64,000 bases of DNA from Marsupella aquatica (Eukaryota > Marchantiophyta): contig OZ316896.1 in the NCBI GenBank assembly GCA_973895155.1, positions 17,360,001-17,424,000 of the forward strand, given 5' to 3'. Every line of letters starts with the position of its first letter. Position 1 is the stretch's first letter. The notes under the pieces are model-generated. The model saw only the letters and a program-made list of their open reading frames with translations. It was not told where the DNA came from and did not search any database. Both the position numbers and the translations under genes were made by a program. Positions 22,725 through 35,213 of this stretch are shown in pieces.

Positions 22725-23080
22725 AACCAAAATAAGCATACTATGATGCCCCTTTAATTGGAACATTAGTGGCAATGTAATTAAGCTGCATTCCAAGATG
22801 CCCTGTTTAATTTGAACATTAGTGTCAATGTAACTAGAAGCTGTATTCCACTATGCCCTGTTTAATTTGAACACTAGTGGTACTGTAATCAAAAGGTTTA
22901 TTACACCATGCCCTGTTTAATTTGAGCATGAGTGCCAATGTAATTAAAAGCTGTATTCCACTATGCCCTGTCTAATTCGGGCATTAGTGTCAATGTAACT
23001 AAAAGCTGTATTCCAGGATGCCCTATTTAATTCGGACATTAGTGTCAATGTAACTAAAAGCTGTATTCCATAATGCTCCT
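22725..23080. repeat. Minisatellite, about 59-bp unit, about 6 copies
   Basis: Units read approximately CTGTATTCCACTATGCCCTG followed by TTTAATTTGAACATTAGTGTC and AATGTAACTA. They diverge from each other by substitutions. The array lies about 0.7 kb upstream of the TPR gene start codon. Confidence 0.85.
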
Positions 23081-23414
23081 CTAATGGAGTACTTTACTGT
23101 ACACAAAATGAGAAAAAAAATCCAAAGTGGCCCCCACACTAAGAAAAGTAGAAAACTCCCCGATTCTGTTGTACGGTCATAACACCACCAGATTTCATGT
23201 CACTTCAACACCACTCTCTTTGCGCAATTCTCTCTCTCGCTCGTGCTCTCGAGCTTTCCGTTATCATCTATCTACTTTAGTTGGTCGGGATTTCGCCGGC
23301 TCTTCACTCATTTTAGTATTCACGCTCGTTCCTGAGCTCCTCCTCTGTCGGATTGCGCCCTCTCTTGCTGCCTTTGTGTGGATGTCACTCTGTTTGACCG
23401 CTTTTTCTCGCATG

Positions 23415-23425
23415 CTCTCTCTCTC

Positions 23426-23457
<32 letters not shown>

Positions 23458-23460
23458 GGT
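23415..23460 (+). repeat. CT microsatellite in the 5' region of the TPR gene
   Basis: A run of CTCTCT with two GT interruptions lies about 335 bp upstream of the start codon at 23794. CT-rich leader or promoter tracts are common in plant genes. An Arg/Glu-rich antisense ORF through it is a repeat artefact. Confidence 0.8.
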
Positions 23461-23793
23461 TGCGCCGTGTTGTTGTGTAGCGGATGATCGCTTGACTGGC
23501 CTTCTTCGATGCTCCGGGGGCGAATTGAAGCACGACATTGCAGGAGAAGTGCGGAAAGAGCGGCAGGATTTGTTGCTGTGGGTGATGTGATTGCGAAACC
23601 CTCCGTCTGGGATTAGTTTTTGTGGATTCGTTGGAAGTGTTTGGGGTTCATGAGCCCGAAAGATGGTCTGTAGGGTTCGCTGGACTGAGGCGGAGGTTTG
23701 ATTCTGGTTTTGGAGTGCCTGAGAGGGAGCTTTGTCTAGCTTACTCTGAAATTTGCGGTGCTGTTTTGCTCGCACGGACTGATTGAGAGAGAG

Positions 23794-26591
23794 ATGGCGA
23801 CTGCACTCTGTAGAACGTGTGTTGTGACGGCCTCGTCGTCGTCGTATCAGCACCCCTGCACATCGTCGAATTCTGTCATCTGTGGCGCTGCTCCGTGTCT
23901 GAGGACCAACCTTGCTTCAATTGCAACGGACCCATTTGGTGGGGCTGCACTTTCCTCGTGCAACAGAGGGAGGGTTTCTCGGAGCAGGAAATCGAGGGTC
24001 AGAGCGGAGCCGCAGCAGATCGTCCTGCCTAATGTGGACATCCAGATCGAATCGGATTCGTACTTTCGGGAGGAGATGGATGATTCCGAGCTCTTATCAG
24101 GGATAATTGTTCCAAACGTGGATGCCCAACGGGCAGAGGTAGCTCTGTCAGAAGTGGAAGACACCTTAGATGACGCAGTGGACGAGTTGGACACGTATGC
24201 TGAACGTGACGAGGTGAGATTTTCCGTTCGTTTTGTGTTTTGGTACTCGTTTTCACTGACCAAACTTTCGATGAGATTTGCTACTTGAGACAAGCATTTT
24301 GAATGGGTTTGCGAATTTTCAACTTCCGAACGCTTGATTTCGTGGGGTCACGTCATGCCCGGACGAGAACGAGTGGCGGAACAAGGGATTTACGTTGGAG
24401 CAGAACTTTTTTAAAACGAGACGAATTGCTCACTCTAACGCTGATCTTTCAATCAAACTCTCGAGTTGTATCCTTAAGCTTCTAAATGCCGGAATTCGTC
24501 TCTACTCGAAGTCACGGAGTGGAAGTGGCTAGGGGCATGAAGTACTTAATTTGAAGAGCTATGATTCCACGGGAGCGAGGATTTATAGGGGTCAAGAGAC
24601 ATGCTTTCAAATAAGCGAAAAAGTAACCATTTGAATGAAGCTTCAGGTCATAATTTCAGCAGAGTAGTAATCGGAAGCTCTTAATCGAGTCACAGTTGTT
24701 GACGTATGCTACCCAGGCATGCCCTTGGGAGGGTCAAAGAGGGAAATCTGCAGTGTGCAACCTATGTTTCTGCGTTAGTTTAGCTCGATGAGATATCTGG
24801 ATTATGGGCCGAGCAACGTTTAGATGAAAGCATAGATGGTGGGTCTTAATTTTCTCGCGTGTGTTGGTCTACAGGATAAGCCGGACTTTTGGTTGGAGGA
24901 ATTTCAGAAGCATCTGCCTGGAGAAGTAAAAGGAGGTCGAGAGAGCTGGCGGCAAGTTTCGGAATACTCAGGCTTGCCTCGGTACACTTCAAGGAGGCGC
25001 GTCTTGGGAGCTCCCATGTTCATGTCTATGCTACTTGCGTTTGAATGGTCTGTGCCTGCCAAATCAGCACATGCTCTTGTTCCTGCTGAGATCGATTTGA
25101 CCAAAGTACCAAAAAGCGAGCAGTTTGATGCCGCTGATTCGCGTCTCAGGGATGCCGTGTCAACGTTCAGGCAGGCTTTAGATGCTTCAACGGTCAGCGT
25201 CTAATGCCTCGCTCAAGCTTCTCTTTTTAAGTTTCTCTTGAGGGCGACAGTGGCACGGGGCTGCCTCCTCCCTTTCTACTTCGAAGTTCTGGACTGCAGG
25301 ACCATTCGCGCTTGGTAGCTTAGTTTCATACTAGTCTGTGATCCCTAGGTAGGTGGAAAATTTAGACGCCTTCAGCTTGTTACGACTCGGAGTGATTTCC
25401 TCCACCCCAAGATTTAGTAGTTTATGGAGTTGTTCAGTTCCTGTGCTGACAAAGTTCTTTTCGGTAGAGCTTGAACTCCACAGGATTGCACTGTTTATAA
25501 TACTGTTTCAATAATAAAGATTTGATCGTGTTTCACGAGTTCGTGGAATGGAGTGAGCGTTCGTTGGAATGGGCGTTACTAACATTTATTCTTCCCATCC
25601 CATCCATTCTGTTTGGCTTAGGTTGAAGAGGAAGAGAGACTGTGGACACAAGTCATTAATAAGTATGGGAAACTAGATGCAGAGTGGGTTCCAGACATTG
25701 TTGCAAGAGCACTTGGAAACAGAGGCAATGCTCGAAGTCGACAGGTAAAACTACCCTCTAATTTAATTCTGAAAGTTTGAGTATCAAACTGAGAATTCGC
25801 TGTGTTCGAGTTGTACCTGGTAGAGTTTGGAGGTGGAGAATGATTCTGAAAGCCCACTTCTGCAATGTTTTGTCGACTTTGCAGGGACAATTGGAGCTGG
25901 CACTAGGAGATTACAATCGATCTATTGAACTGGCACCGTAAGTTAACTTATAGGTAGTTTCTGGGGATGTCGATTCATGGGAACACTCTAGCATAGTTCT
26001 AAGTTAATCGGCATTGACTTCATTAAGCAATGACACATTCTCAGTTTCTAATGGCTGGTTTATCTTGTGAAGGACAGATATGCTGTGGATCCTGTACTAA
26101 ATAGGGGTGTAGCACTCGAGAGCTTGGGAAGACTTGAAGAGGCATCAGCGGACTATGAAGCAGTTCTACGTGTTCAACCAGAAGATCCGGCTGCATGGAA
26201 TAACCTTGGCAATGTCAAGGCAGCACTTAGCCAATGGAATGAAGCTTTGGTCAATTATTCAAGGGCGGTGCAACTAGCTCCAAAGTTCTCCTTCGCAGCT
26301 GCAAATTATGCGCTCGCACTCTACCAAGTTGGAAGGGACAACGAAGCAGTGAGGCAGTTTCGTAATCTTTTGAGGAGATATCCAGAGTTCGAAGATGTGA
26401 GAGCAGCCTTAGCAGTTTCCTTGTATGAGCAAGGACTATATGGGGAAGCAGAAAGCAACTGGGACCGCCTTGAGGATGCGAGGTATGCAAACAGGGAGTG
26501 GGTCCGGAATACACGTCGGTGGCCTCCCCGACTTGCAAGTGCTCTGGAAAACTTTCTGGACGTGAAACGACCAGAGATTAGACTTTACTAG
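23794..26591 (+). CDS. Chloroplast-targeted TPR protein
   Basis: Five exons, 23794-24213, 24875-25192, 25622-25744, 25885-25937 and 26078-26591, join with consistent phases into about 475 residues. The N-terminus (MATALCRTCVVTASSSS..., Ser-rich, few acidic residues, ending near RSRKSRVRAEP) looks like a plastid transit peptide. The middle has an acidic stretch and one hydrophobic segment (LGAPMFMSMLLAFEW). The C-terminal half carries at least three TPR units, including NRGNARSRQGQLELALGDYN, VLNRGVALESLGRLEEASAD and AWNNLGNVKAALSQWNEALV. It ends with the family tail RRWPPRLASALENFLDVKRP. This resembles an uncharacterised plant plastid TPR family (remembered Arabidopsis relative At3g18420). TPRs mediate protein contacts; the exact role is unknown. 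The start at 23794 is the first ATG that gives the transit peptide. Confidence 0.9.
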
Positions 26592-28306
26592 GGAATTTCG
26601 CTCCGACTGTTTGTTGCATGCAACCGCCATGTTGGCAAAGCTTCGGAGCTACTGGATCTTTCATCAGCAAGCTCAGGTCGGCCAAGCAATTTAAGTCTTT
26701 CATGTTCGCTGCCATGTTGGTTAAGCATCATCCAGCATGTTTACCAAGTCGGCCGAGCAGCTGGGATGAATGGATAGAATCGTCATCCCCACGTTGCGGC
26801 GTCAAGCATGATTCAGGATCTTCCCTCATGATTCCAGAGATCAATGATGCAAGTCTTATTCTCATGTCGACTGTGCTTCACTTATCATTGTATACTACTT
26901 TCAGCATACATTCCAAGGAACAATGACCCCTTGTCTAGGAATTTAGAAGAATATGCGACCTGTGGAGGCCATTACAGTTGAAATATGTCTCATGGCCGGT
27001 TAGAGCAGATGGCAGGACTCCCATTTGTAATATTGAAGCCCAGATTTGGACAGTTTTTTCGGAGTCATTCTTACAAAGAAAGTTGGAAAGGGCACTTCGT
27101 CGGAGATGATTAGCTGAAAGAGGCCGAACGAGAGACATTGATGCTGTATGAAGTAATAGTGCCACAAGTTACAGAGTGTTTTTCGTTAAGGTTTTCCTTG
27201 TAGATTATACTTTTCCTCGCATACATTTTCTCAGTCGTGTTCACTCACTATTGCTTATCGAGTTAAGATGAATGGAGCAAGACTTAAACATTAGTGTGGT
27301 TGGCGGCTCTCAAGATTATGTCCCTGTTTGTACCCTAATAAGAAGTTATCTGGCTGCCAATAGTTCACTGTGCCTCGGTTTTTCTCCTGCATTAATTTCC
27401 ATTCTTGCAGTCGATGGAGGATTCGGGTTTGAATTGTGTGAAGGGCTAGATTTTCCGCCTTCTATCAACTTCTATGAAATGGCTTGATCAGATTGGCACC
27501 TCTGGCCGCAAAAGACCTTAGTGAGTAAAACAGATGACTGACTCTAGCTTGAGAAATTGGATCTGGCTATTGGTGACTGAATTCATTTGGTCTTAATCCA
27601 CGGGTAGGGCCTTTCGTCCACTGAAGCAAGTTTTTTAAACTACGTATAGTCCTCGACCTGGGAGAAACAACAATATCACATCGAGAGTTTTCTCATGAAA
27701 GAATTCTCCAAAAGAGAGAGGCCTCAGAATTTGAACAGTGCTTTATATGTTTTGTTACAAAGAGACCCATTGCATGGCACACTTGCATGACCCGTTGCCA
27801 TGGCACATCTGTGACCAAAGTGCATAATATTAAGGAAGTTGCAAAAATCCTTCGTCAGAAGTACTAATCGTATCATGGAGCCGCCCAACTTGGTGGCAAG
27901 ACTAGATCTGCTACAGTGTTTTCCTTCCCTGATCACGATTTCCGTCAAATACTTCCCGATTCGGCAGAACTCCCTTTTTTCCCCACGGCCATGAACCACA
28001 ACTAATTGCATCATCGAATACCAACCGCCCTCGTTAATTTGACGCCCCTTCTCAGAATCTCACTAGCAAAAAGTACCTGCAGTCGGTGTCCCCACCGGGA
28101 ATTGCTAATCTTGAACAAAAATGCCAACAGTGCAGTTCCAGTTGCTCTCCACGTGTAGAACTCCTACATGTCTTACCAAGGAGCTTACTGGGACGAAAAC
28201 ATGCGCCCACCCATCCCAAGGTGCTCGGCCATTCGAAAGGGTCAAGAACCTGTGATAATCTTGACATATGACTCAGTCCTTTGAAATTTCTTGACAGAAA
28301 CTGAGG
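26592..28306. other. Convergent intergenic region between the TPR and RFC genes
   Basis: This stretch holds the 3' flanks of two convergent genes. No coding region is recognised among short ORFs. Confidence 0.4.
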
Positions 28307-31300
28307 TCAACGTGCTACCTTGACCAACGTCACTCTGGCATGAGTGAACGCGCTGATAAGTGCCCCAAGCTGCAGCTTCTCACTTGTCCCACACGCTAGC
28401 CGGTACCTGAGTCGTGACACTGTCGTTGTTAGGCTATGTTCCAAATATCTTCAATCATGCAATCCAAAACCTCAAAAGCCTAACCCAGACACAGGCCGAA
28501 GTAATAGAGTGGATATATGCGGCAAAGCACATACTCAATATCTGCAAGTGCATCAACAATTTGTACTCTCACATCTTGAGGCAAGCTTATTTGAAAAATG
28601 AATCTGCATAACGCCAGACAGCAGTTTTAGTGCATAGAGTAGCGTTCCAAGAAAATTGAAAGCGATATTCTCAACGAAAGCGCGCTGCTGAGAACAGCTG
28701 AGACATAAATGGGTCAGATAGCGATGTCTTCATCAAATTCTCCCCCACTCCGCAGACCAACTCTTCCAGAATAGGGACGAGAATGCAAGAACAAGCATGA
28801 TCCGGCGACTTACGGAAGAAGCTCTTTCACTATGTCAACCAGAGCCAAACCCTTGTTGGTTTTCATACTTGAAACATCTGCAAAAGAGATCAACGTAAGT
28901 TCAGTAAAGACTCAACCCATAAGTAGGACATACACAGACATGCATAAAAGTTTCCAGCTGAAGAACATGAATGAAACCGTTTTCACAACAGCCATCACAC
29001 TTCATGGGCAAAACAAAGAAATCAGAGCCACTAAAGGAGCACCCAACAGGTAGGTTTGAACTCAACAAGCACCTCGTACGTGCCCAAATTGATCACCAGT
29101 AGATCGGGAGGGGTTCCATGGTGTTGCTCTTTCTACTGGTGAATAGCGAGGGAAATCAGCAATAGCACTCTATGGATGAGGCCACTTTATGGAAGAGACT
29201 TACTTTCAAAAGCTGTCGTGAAGGAATCATTCAGTAGCCAATGCGCAATCTGCTCAATATCTTTGGGCATTGGGTTGCCCGTACACAAATACACTGATTC
29301 CTCCGTTACATGAGGTGTTGCCATTTGGGTTGACTGTAGATCAATATACACACACATACCGAACACAGATGGTTCAATGTTGAGTCACAATGTTGTCAAA
29401 ATGGTGTGAAATTATTTTGCATACAAGTTACGTAACATTCAATCATTGTAAAGTGATGCCTTGACATTCTCTCATGGTATGGTAGCTGTATTGGTGATCA
29501 AGTTTTATCAATACAGAGTCCAACTTCACAGTTGAATAAAAAGCCCATAGTGATCACACCTGGAGTATATTTAGGGCTTTACGCATATCACCCCCACCAA
29601 GCCTGACGATTGCATTGAGCCCACCTTCTGTTATATCCACCCTACAAGATCGCATCAACCACAACAATCAGATCGGCAGACTCCTTAGAACATCCTCGTT
29701 GCAAATGGGTCAGTAGGATTGTACCTTAGTACAGACATAAGTACCCATAAGTGTTTTATGTACGGCATTTCTGTTCTTGAATATTCAGGAACAGCAATGC
29801 CGTATTTAGAATATGTATGCAAATGCTGGTCTACATAGTCATCACACTAATGAATATCATTGATAAAAAGGAACAGGTGTAAGTGACTAGTTTCAGTCCA
29901 GGTTTCACGTTACATGTATGTTTTCGTTCACACCTCTCAGCGTGCTATCACTTGTGATCGTGTCCATTTTGGAAGTTCTAGCTTAGAGAATGACCACAGG
30001 AAACAGCTAGATACTCTGCAAACTGACTAACTGTAGTCAAAACATAACCATAACGTCTAACTTAGAGAAGCAAACCAAATCGGTGCACTATTCTCATGCG
30101 AAGCTAGTTACTAGTTGCGGGACTCCTCAGCAGAAGCAGACAAAAACTGGTGCGTTAATGAAGCCCGTTTAATGATCTTACACACAAGATTCTTTCCAAC
30201 AGGTAACCATCTCCATGCACTTTACATGAAATCGCCTTTCACCTATTACATACATATAACCGAACAGAAAGATCTAAGAGAGAAACTCCCTGGCTAGTCA
30301 TGAGATGTAGGTTTGGTAGGTAAATACCCTTCTTCCTTGACGACGAACCGAAGTCGTTCGACGACATGTGCTTGATCAAGAGGGGCGAAGCGAAATCGAG
30401 TGCATCGAGATTGTAGAGCTGGGATAATCTTGCTCACGTAGTTGCAAATAAGACAGAATCGAGTGTTCTTGGTATATTTCTCTATGACTGAACAAGTATA
30501 ACAGTAAGGATTAGAAGACAGAGTTGCTCGTGAAAAAAAGCAACGCAACATACTCGTGTAAATAACCTCAGAATTCAGCGGGTAAATATGCCCTCTTTAA
30601 GGAAAGGAAACCTGAACAGTCTCAGCAAGGTCCTCATGACCTAAAATCCCCATGAATAATGTTCTGAGAATAATGGCCCCCTCCTAAACTTTTAAAGCCA
30701 GACATTCTATAGAATACACATACTCCCCCGTTTCTTTGTGAGAAATTATGTGCGGAATTCGTAAACGGGGGATAAATTTCTACAACTATGAACATTTCTC
30801 AGGTTGGTCAACATGCTTACTTCGCCGGAGAGAGAATTGAGCATCTTTGGTCATGGCATCTGCTTCGTCAAGAATTATAAGCTTCACATTGATTTTAATA
30901 CTGCAGGACCCCAAATTATTAATGAAGGAGCAATGACAACAATTAAAAACACTTTTCAACTTGATGAAAATCACGTTTTTGAAGCACTCTTGCGTAACCC
31001 GGAAGAAAAAAAGAAAGATAGGGAGGACTGATTGTGCAACCCAAATGGTTTGAGCAAAGAAAGCAATCTCTCCAGAAGTCAGTTTCCTAACAATCAGTCT
31101 ACTAGAACAGCAAACATGGAGCCATAAAACTTACCCAAAAGTGATACTCTGAGTGCTAGCAAAATCTTGAACTTGGTTCCTAACCACGTCAATGCCACGA
31201 TCGTCTGAGGCATTGAGCTCCAATATCATGTTCTGGAATTGAGGTCCATAGAGCTTGCGGGCCACTGCCAGAATGGTTGAAGTTTTTCCCGTACCAGGTG

Positions 31301-31875
31301 GTCCGTAAAGCAAAAGATGAGGTAGCCGATTCTCCCCAGTAAGCCTATCAACTGGATTCCAATCGAAAGCCTGCTCAGAAAACTTAATCTTTAACCTAAA
31401 TTGAGATATAGCAGAAAAACTGATTTGCAAAAGACAGCGTTCCTTTCTAGTTTCTCGAGGTCAACAATGACTCGGCAGGCTGGTTGGTTTTAGATTCTAC
31501 GATTTGAATTCAACTAAGTCAACAACACTGCAAAATTGCAAAATGAGGTTCTACGCCAGGGGCAATTCAAAATTTCCGGGAACAGAGAACTGAAGCGTGA
31601 GATAGAGAAGGGACAGTACTGGTATCTATGATATCTTTGTGCGCTGCAACGTCGGAGAGTTTGGCGGGTCGATACTTCTCCACCCAGGGGCCGACTCTCT
31701 TCAACGCAGTCGGCACCGCCTTTCCCTTTCCCTTCTGCGCAGCAGAAAGCTTGCTGCCAAACTCAGGAGTATCTATATCCATCCATTCCTTGTTATTCTT
31801 AGACGCTATCTTTTCAGGAACAGCTGTTTCCATGCCCTCCACCTCCATCGCCTCCTCAGCTCCTGAAACCCCCAT
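28307..31875 (-). CDS. RFC3: Replication factor C small subunit, RFC3 type (clamp loader)
   Basis: Nine exons on the minus strand, in coding order: 31875-31620, 31351-31135, 30900-30821, 30487-30328, 29641-29560, 29333-29204, 28877-28814, 28603-28535 and 28406-28307. All phases agree and give 385 residues; the Arabidopsis protein is about 369. Landmarks are [20 protein letters not shown], Walker [23 protein letters not shown], Walker [11 protein letters not shown], sensor/SRC region [49 protein letters not shown] and the C-terminal collar ending TLVKVAR. The AAA+ RFC complex loads the PCNA ring at primer-template junctions in the nucleus. The ATG at 31875 is used; a TTG nine bases upstream is not. 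A large repeat begins about 220 bp upstream. The gene looks intact. Confidence 0.95.
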
Positions 31876-32096
31876 TGCGCTCAACCTCTAGACAGTGTCC
31901 ATCGCCTGCCTCATCAGACAGTGAATGCTGACCTAATTCCGAGCTCCCTTTCTGACTGATTTCTTCACATTCACTACCGCAGAGCTGTTCCTTTCGATCC
32001 TTGAGCTTTGCCTACGCAGTTCTAAATCGTCTCCTTTGTATGCTTTGTTGAGAGAATGTAGAAAATGTTGCGGAATTCTCTAAACCCTGGTGCATT
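31876..32096 (-). promoter_or_regulatory. Short 5' flank of RFC3
   Basis: Only about 220 bp separate the RFC3 start codon from the first recognisable base of the composite repeat. The promoter must therefore lie in this segment or inside the repeat. No specific site was assigned. Confidence 0.4.
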
Positions 32097-32162
32097 TCTT
32101 TCGTTTAGCCCCTCTGACCTGTACAACACAATGTGTTCACGAAGACAGTTAAACGCGTAGGT

Positions 32163-32395
32163 GATTCTGGAATACAGTCAACACACTCTGCAATTTAGTG
32201 GACGAGGACCCAATGCAGATTCTGGAATACAGTCGACACACTCTGCAATTAGTGGACGAGGACCCAATACAAGAGATTCTGGAATACAGTCAACACACTC
32301 TGAAAATTAGTGGACGAGGACCCAATATAACAGATTCTGAAATACAGTCAACACACTATGCAAATTAGTGGACGAGGACCCAACACACAAGATCG
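32163..32395 (+). repeat. Minisatellite, about 57-bp unit, four copies, inside the composite repeat
   Basis: Units contain ATTCTGGAATACAGTCAACA then CACTCTGCAAATTAGTGGAC and GAGGACCCAATA. Three related units occur in copy 2 at about 43860-44005. Confidence 0.9.
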
Positions 32396-32797
32396 ATCCA
32401 CGTACCTGAGCTCCGGGAATATGGAGATGTTGAGTCCCTCTCGACATTTACTCTGTGTGTTCTGAACTGAACCATTCCTTCAGAGTGGATCCTGTAGCGC
32501 TTGTGCAATAAGATGGTGATCCGTTCTTCTCATCTCCGACTGCCGTGGCGTTCATTTCATCGACGTTCTTCAAAGACAGACATTCTTCGTCCGATTAATC
32601 AGGACCCACAGTTTTGGGGTTTGCGTTCGGGATCTTCTTTCCCGCCAAAATGTATATGAATCCTGGCCGTCCGCCCGCCAAGAAGTCAATGGACCACTAA
32701 AAATAAATAACTAATAATTTTTTTGGAGTGAAAAAGAGTATTTACATTTATATCCGGCCACAATTGGTTGATGGTCTACTTATGAAAAGCAAAACAG

Positions 32798-33055
32798 CAT
32801 GAGTAAATTCTGATCATCCACTGAAATCACAATTTATTCTCACCCTTTCATCAAACCAAAAGTATTTGCCGGGCCTTGGCTGTCCTGTTTGGACGCATTG
32901 AGTATATACCCCAAGCATGAGTGAGTAAATTCTGACCATCCACTAATATCACAATTTATTCTCACCCTTGGATCAAACCAAAAGTACTTGCCCGGCCTCC
33001 CTTGGCTGTCTTGGCTGTCCTGTTTGGATGCATTGAGTATATACTCCTACGGTAC
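32798..33055 (+). repeat. Two-copy tandem repeat, about 120-130 bp
   Basis: Both copies carry GAGTAAATTCTGA.CATCCAC, ATCACAATTTATTCTCACCC, ATCAAACCAAAAGTA.TTGCC and GCATTGAGTATATAC. The copies start at about 32799 and 32919. Confidence 0.8.
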
Positions 33056-33078
33056 TTAGTATTTAGGTCAAAACCATT

Positions 33079-34214
33079 ATGCTTTCCTGCCCTCAACCCC
33101 TAAACCCAAACTCCCTAAACCCCCACTACACCACTCCCCAAGACCTGGCTTGCTTGATGTGCCTTGGCATCTCTATTAGTGTTGCTCTGGCTTTTGCCCC
33201 AATTCTTTCCTTAGCCAGGCACTCAGCTCTTTGCTCCCATTTGTGCCTTTTGCCACCCACATTTGTTCCATCTTTTGCAACATGACTTTGAAGATCTCTT
33301 CGCCAACTCTTGCCCCTACGCTAAATACCCATATGAGTCTTGTGTCCCCTACTATGTGTTCACTTGAATTGCATCATTTGATTACATAAAGTTATGTGCA
33401 ATTTGAACAAGATATGCGCAATGACAACACTTTTCACAATAAACAAGCAAGAATGATTGATGACCATTTATCAAAATCCAACTGCCTTTTTCCAAACAGT
33501 TCGATCCACCCAAAAAACCTGTTAATCCCCTCATCCCCGCCCTTCTAATTGCATGCCCTATACACCTTGGCTCACCATTTGTGCCTCCACCCTCCTTAAT
33601 GCACTCTCCATGCCAAAGCCCCATTGTCTGCGAGGTGAGCTGGAGATGAGGGTGGTGACAACAAAGGGTGGGGGCAAGGGAGTGAGAGTGTGTGGGTACG
33701 TGGGGCACGGGGTGTGTGTGGGGGGGGGGGGGGGGGAACTAAAGATGAAAAGGGGAGGGAGAAATTAAGTGAAAAAAAGAAGTTATCCTTACAAGACCAC
33801 GTGTGGGCTCAAACCTGGACCTTTTGTCATGATGCCTCGTCGTCGTCTCCCATCTTGCGCTCCTCTTGCCATTCCATGCACTCACCCTCCTCAACATCAT
33901 GTTTATAGCAACAATATCGATCAAATTAACAACATTGTGGCAACAAGAACCCATCAACCAAAATGATGACAACCTCACAACTATTAATAGTGTCACTTCA
34001 TAGTTATAGTCAAAATAACAACTTCCTTATCTTGCATGCACTTTTTTACCTTAGTTGTACCTCAATGTATTTGTGCAAAGCTTGAGTATTGGGTTTGGCA
34101 ACAATAACATGCCTAAATTTACAACTACCTTGCAAAGTGCCCGATACAATCATCTTTGAAGATCAGGCATAACATGCCTCAACAATTACATTGCAAAACT
34201 TATATTTTCTTGCC
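33079..34214. other. Interior of the nested insertion, no gene seen
   Basis: The stretch contains a G-run at about 33719-33736 and a segment (about 33793-33830, minus strand) with a weak tRNA B-box-like GGTTTGAGCCC. ORFs are short and low-complexity. Confidence 0.35.
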
Positions 34215-34806
34215 TTGCCTTGACATCTTTTTCACACCTTGACATCTTTATCTCACCACGACATTTTTTCTCACCCTCAAAATCTTTACTGTCCTCGACA
34301 TATTTTCTCTCCTCAAGACCTTAGTTTTCTCACCTTCAGATCTTTTTCTCACCTTGACCTCTTATCTTTTTCTCATCTCGCCATCTTTTTCTCACATTCA
34401 CATAATTTATCTCACCACAATATCTTTCCCTTACCCTCGACATAATTTACTCATCTTCATTTTCCTCACCTTGCCATCTTTTCTCTTCTTGACATCTAAT
34501 CACGTTGACATCTAATCTCTTCCTCACATCTTTTCCTCACCTCGATACCCGCCTCAACATCATTTCTCTTCTTGACATCTTTTATCACCTTGACATCTTT
34601 TCTGTCCGGACCTCAACATCTTTTCTCTCCTTGACATCTTTTATCATCTTGACATCTTTTGCTCTCATTGACATCTTTAATCACCTTGACCTTTTTTCTC
34701 TCCTTGACATCTTTTATCACCTTGACATCTTTGATTATCTCGACATCTTTTCTCTTCTAGACATCTTTTATCACCTCGACATCTTTTTTCTCCTCGACAT
34801 CTTTCA
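34215..34806 (+). repeat. Short tandem array based on CTTGACATCTTTT(CTC)
   Basis: About thirty degenerate units of about 17-20 bp, such as TCACCTTGACATCTTTT and TCTCCTCGACATCTTT, make an array of about 0.6 kb directly before the Helitron-like end. The ORF rich in LDIF repeats at 34505-34840 is an artefact of it. Confidence 0.9.
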
Positions 34807-35213
34807 TGCAACACACTGGCATAGGGCTAGAATGACATAATTATACACAAGGATTGGTTACTTGATTCTGGAGACTCCCATGGATGCACTAAGAGCATTC
34901 CCACTAGCTTGTGCACATCACATAGCCTCGTCATCGGGAAGGTTCAGCGGCCAGTTTCCCACCTGTCCTGCGTTTCACACTCTGGCACCAAAAATGGCCA
35001 ACCATAGTTTGGACCACAAGAAAAGCTGAAGTGTTGAGTGCACTTGCCAAAGAAGCTCCAAAGATGTTGGGTCGATCTAATTAGGCTATGTCTTGCTAGC
35101 CTTGACTGCAATCGTGCCCTCAACTAGCAGCAACCGCAACTGTGCTCCAATGATCACCTTACAAGAAGTAAGGGCGCTTGTGACTTTTTTCAGGAAAGCA
35201 ATCTAGAGGGCCA

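Larger units (their letters stand above)
32743..34830 (+). mobile_element. Nested insertion, about 2.09 kb, Helitron-like 3' end
   Basis: Copy 2 of the host repeat is uninterrupted at this point (AAAGTATATTAATGATATAT at about 45501-45520). Here the two halves are separated by about 2.09 kb. The right edge is ATGCAACACACTGGCATAGGG followed by CTAG at 34827-34830, a CTRR-type end that recurs elsewhere in the window. There are no obvious terminal inverted repeats. The left edge is uncertain by about 20 bp. The insertion contains no recognisable gene, only simple and tandem repeats. Confidence 0.55.
32097..35213 (+). repeat. Composite dispersed repeat, copy 1, carrying a nested insertion
   Basis: The two outer parts (32097-32742 and 34831-35213) match, in the same order and strand, the outer parts of the block at 43792-45882. 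Shared landmarks are TTTAGCCCCTCTGACCTG, the GTGGACGAGGACCC minisatellite, CCATTCCTTCAGAGTGGATC, TGGTGATCCGTTCTTCTCAT, AAAATGTATATGAATCCTG, ACTCCCATGGATGCACTA and AGAGGGCCACTTTTTGG. No gene or clear terminal repeat was found, so the class is unknown. It may be a non-autonomous element. Confidence 0.8.

Noticed and set aside
23320-23853. 177-codon antisense Arg/Glu-rich ORF
   Set aside because: It is produced by the CT microsatellite and runs antisense through the TPR gene leader and first exon.
34505-34840. ORF with repeated LDIF motifs
   Set aside because: It is a translation of the CTTGACATCTTT tandem array.
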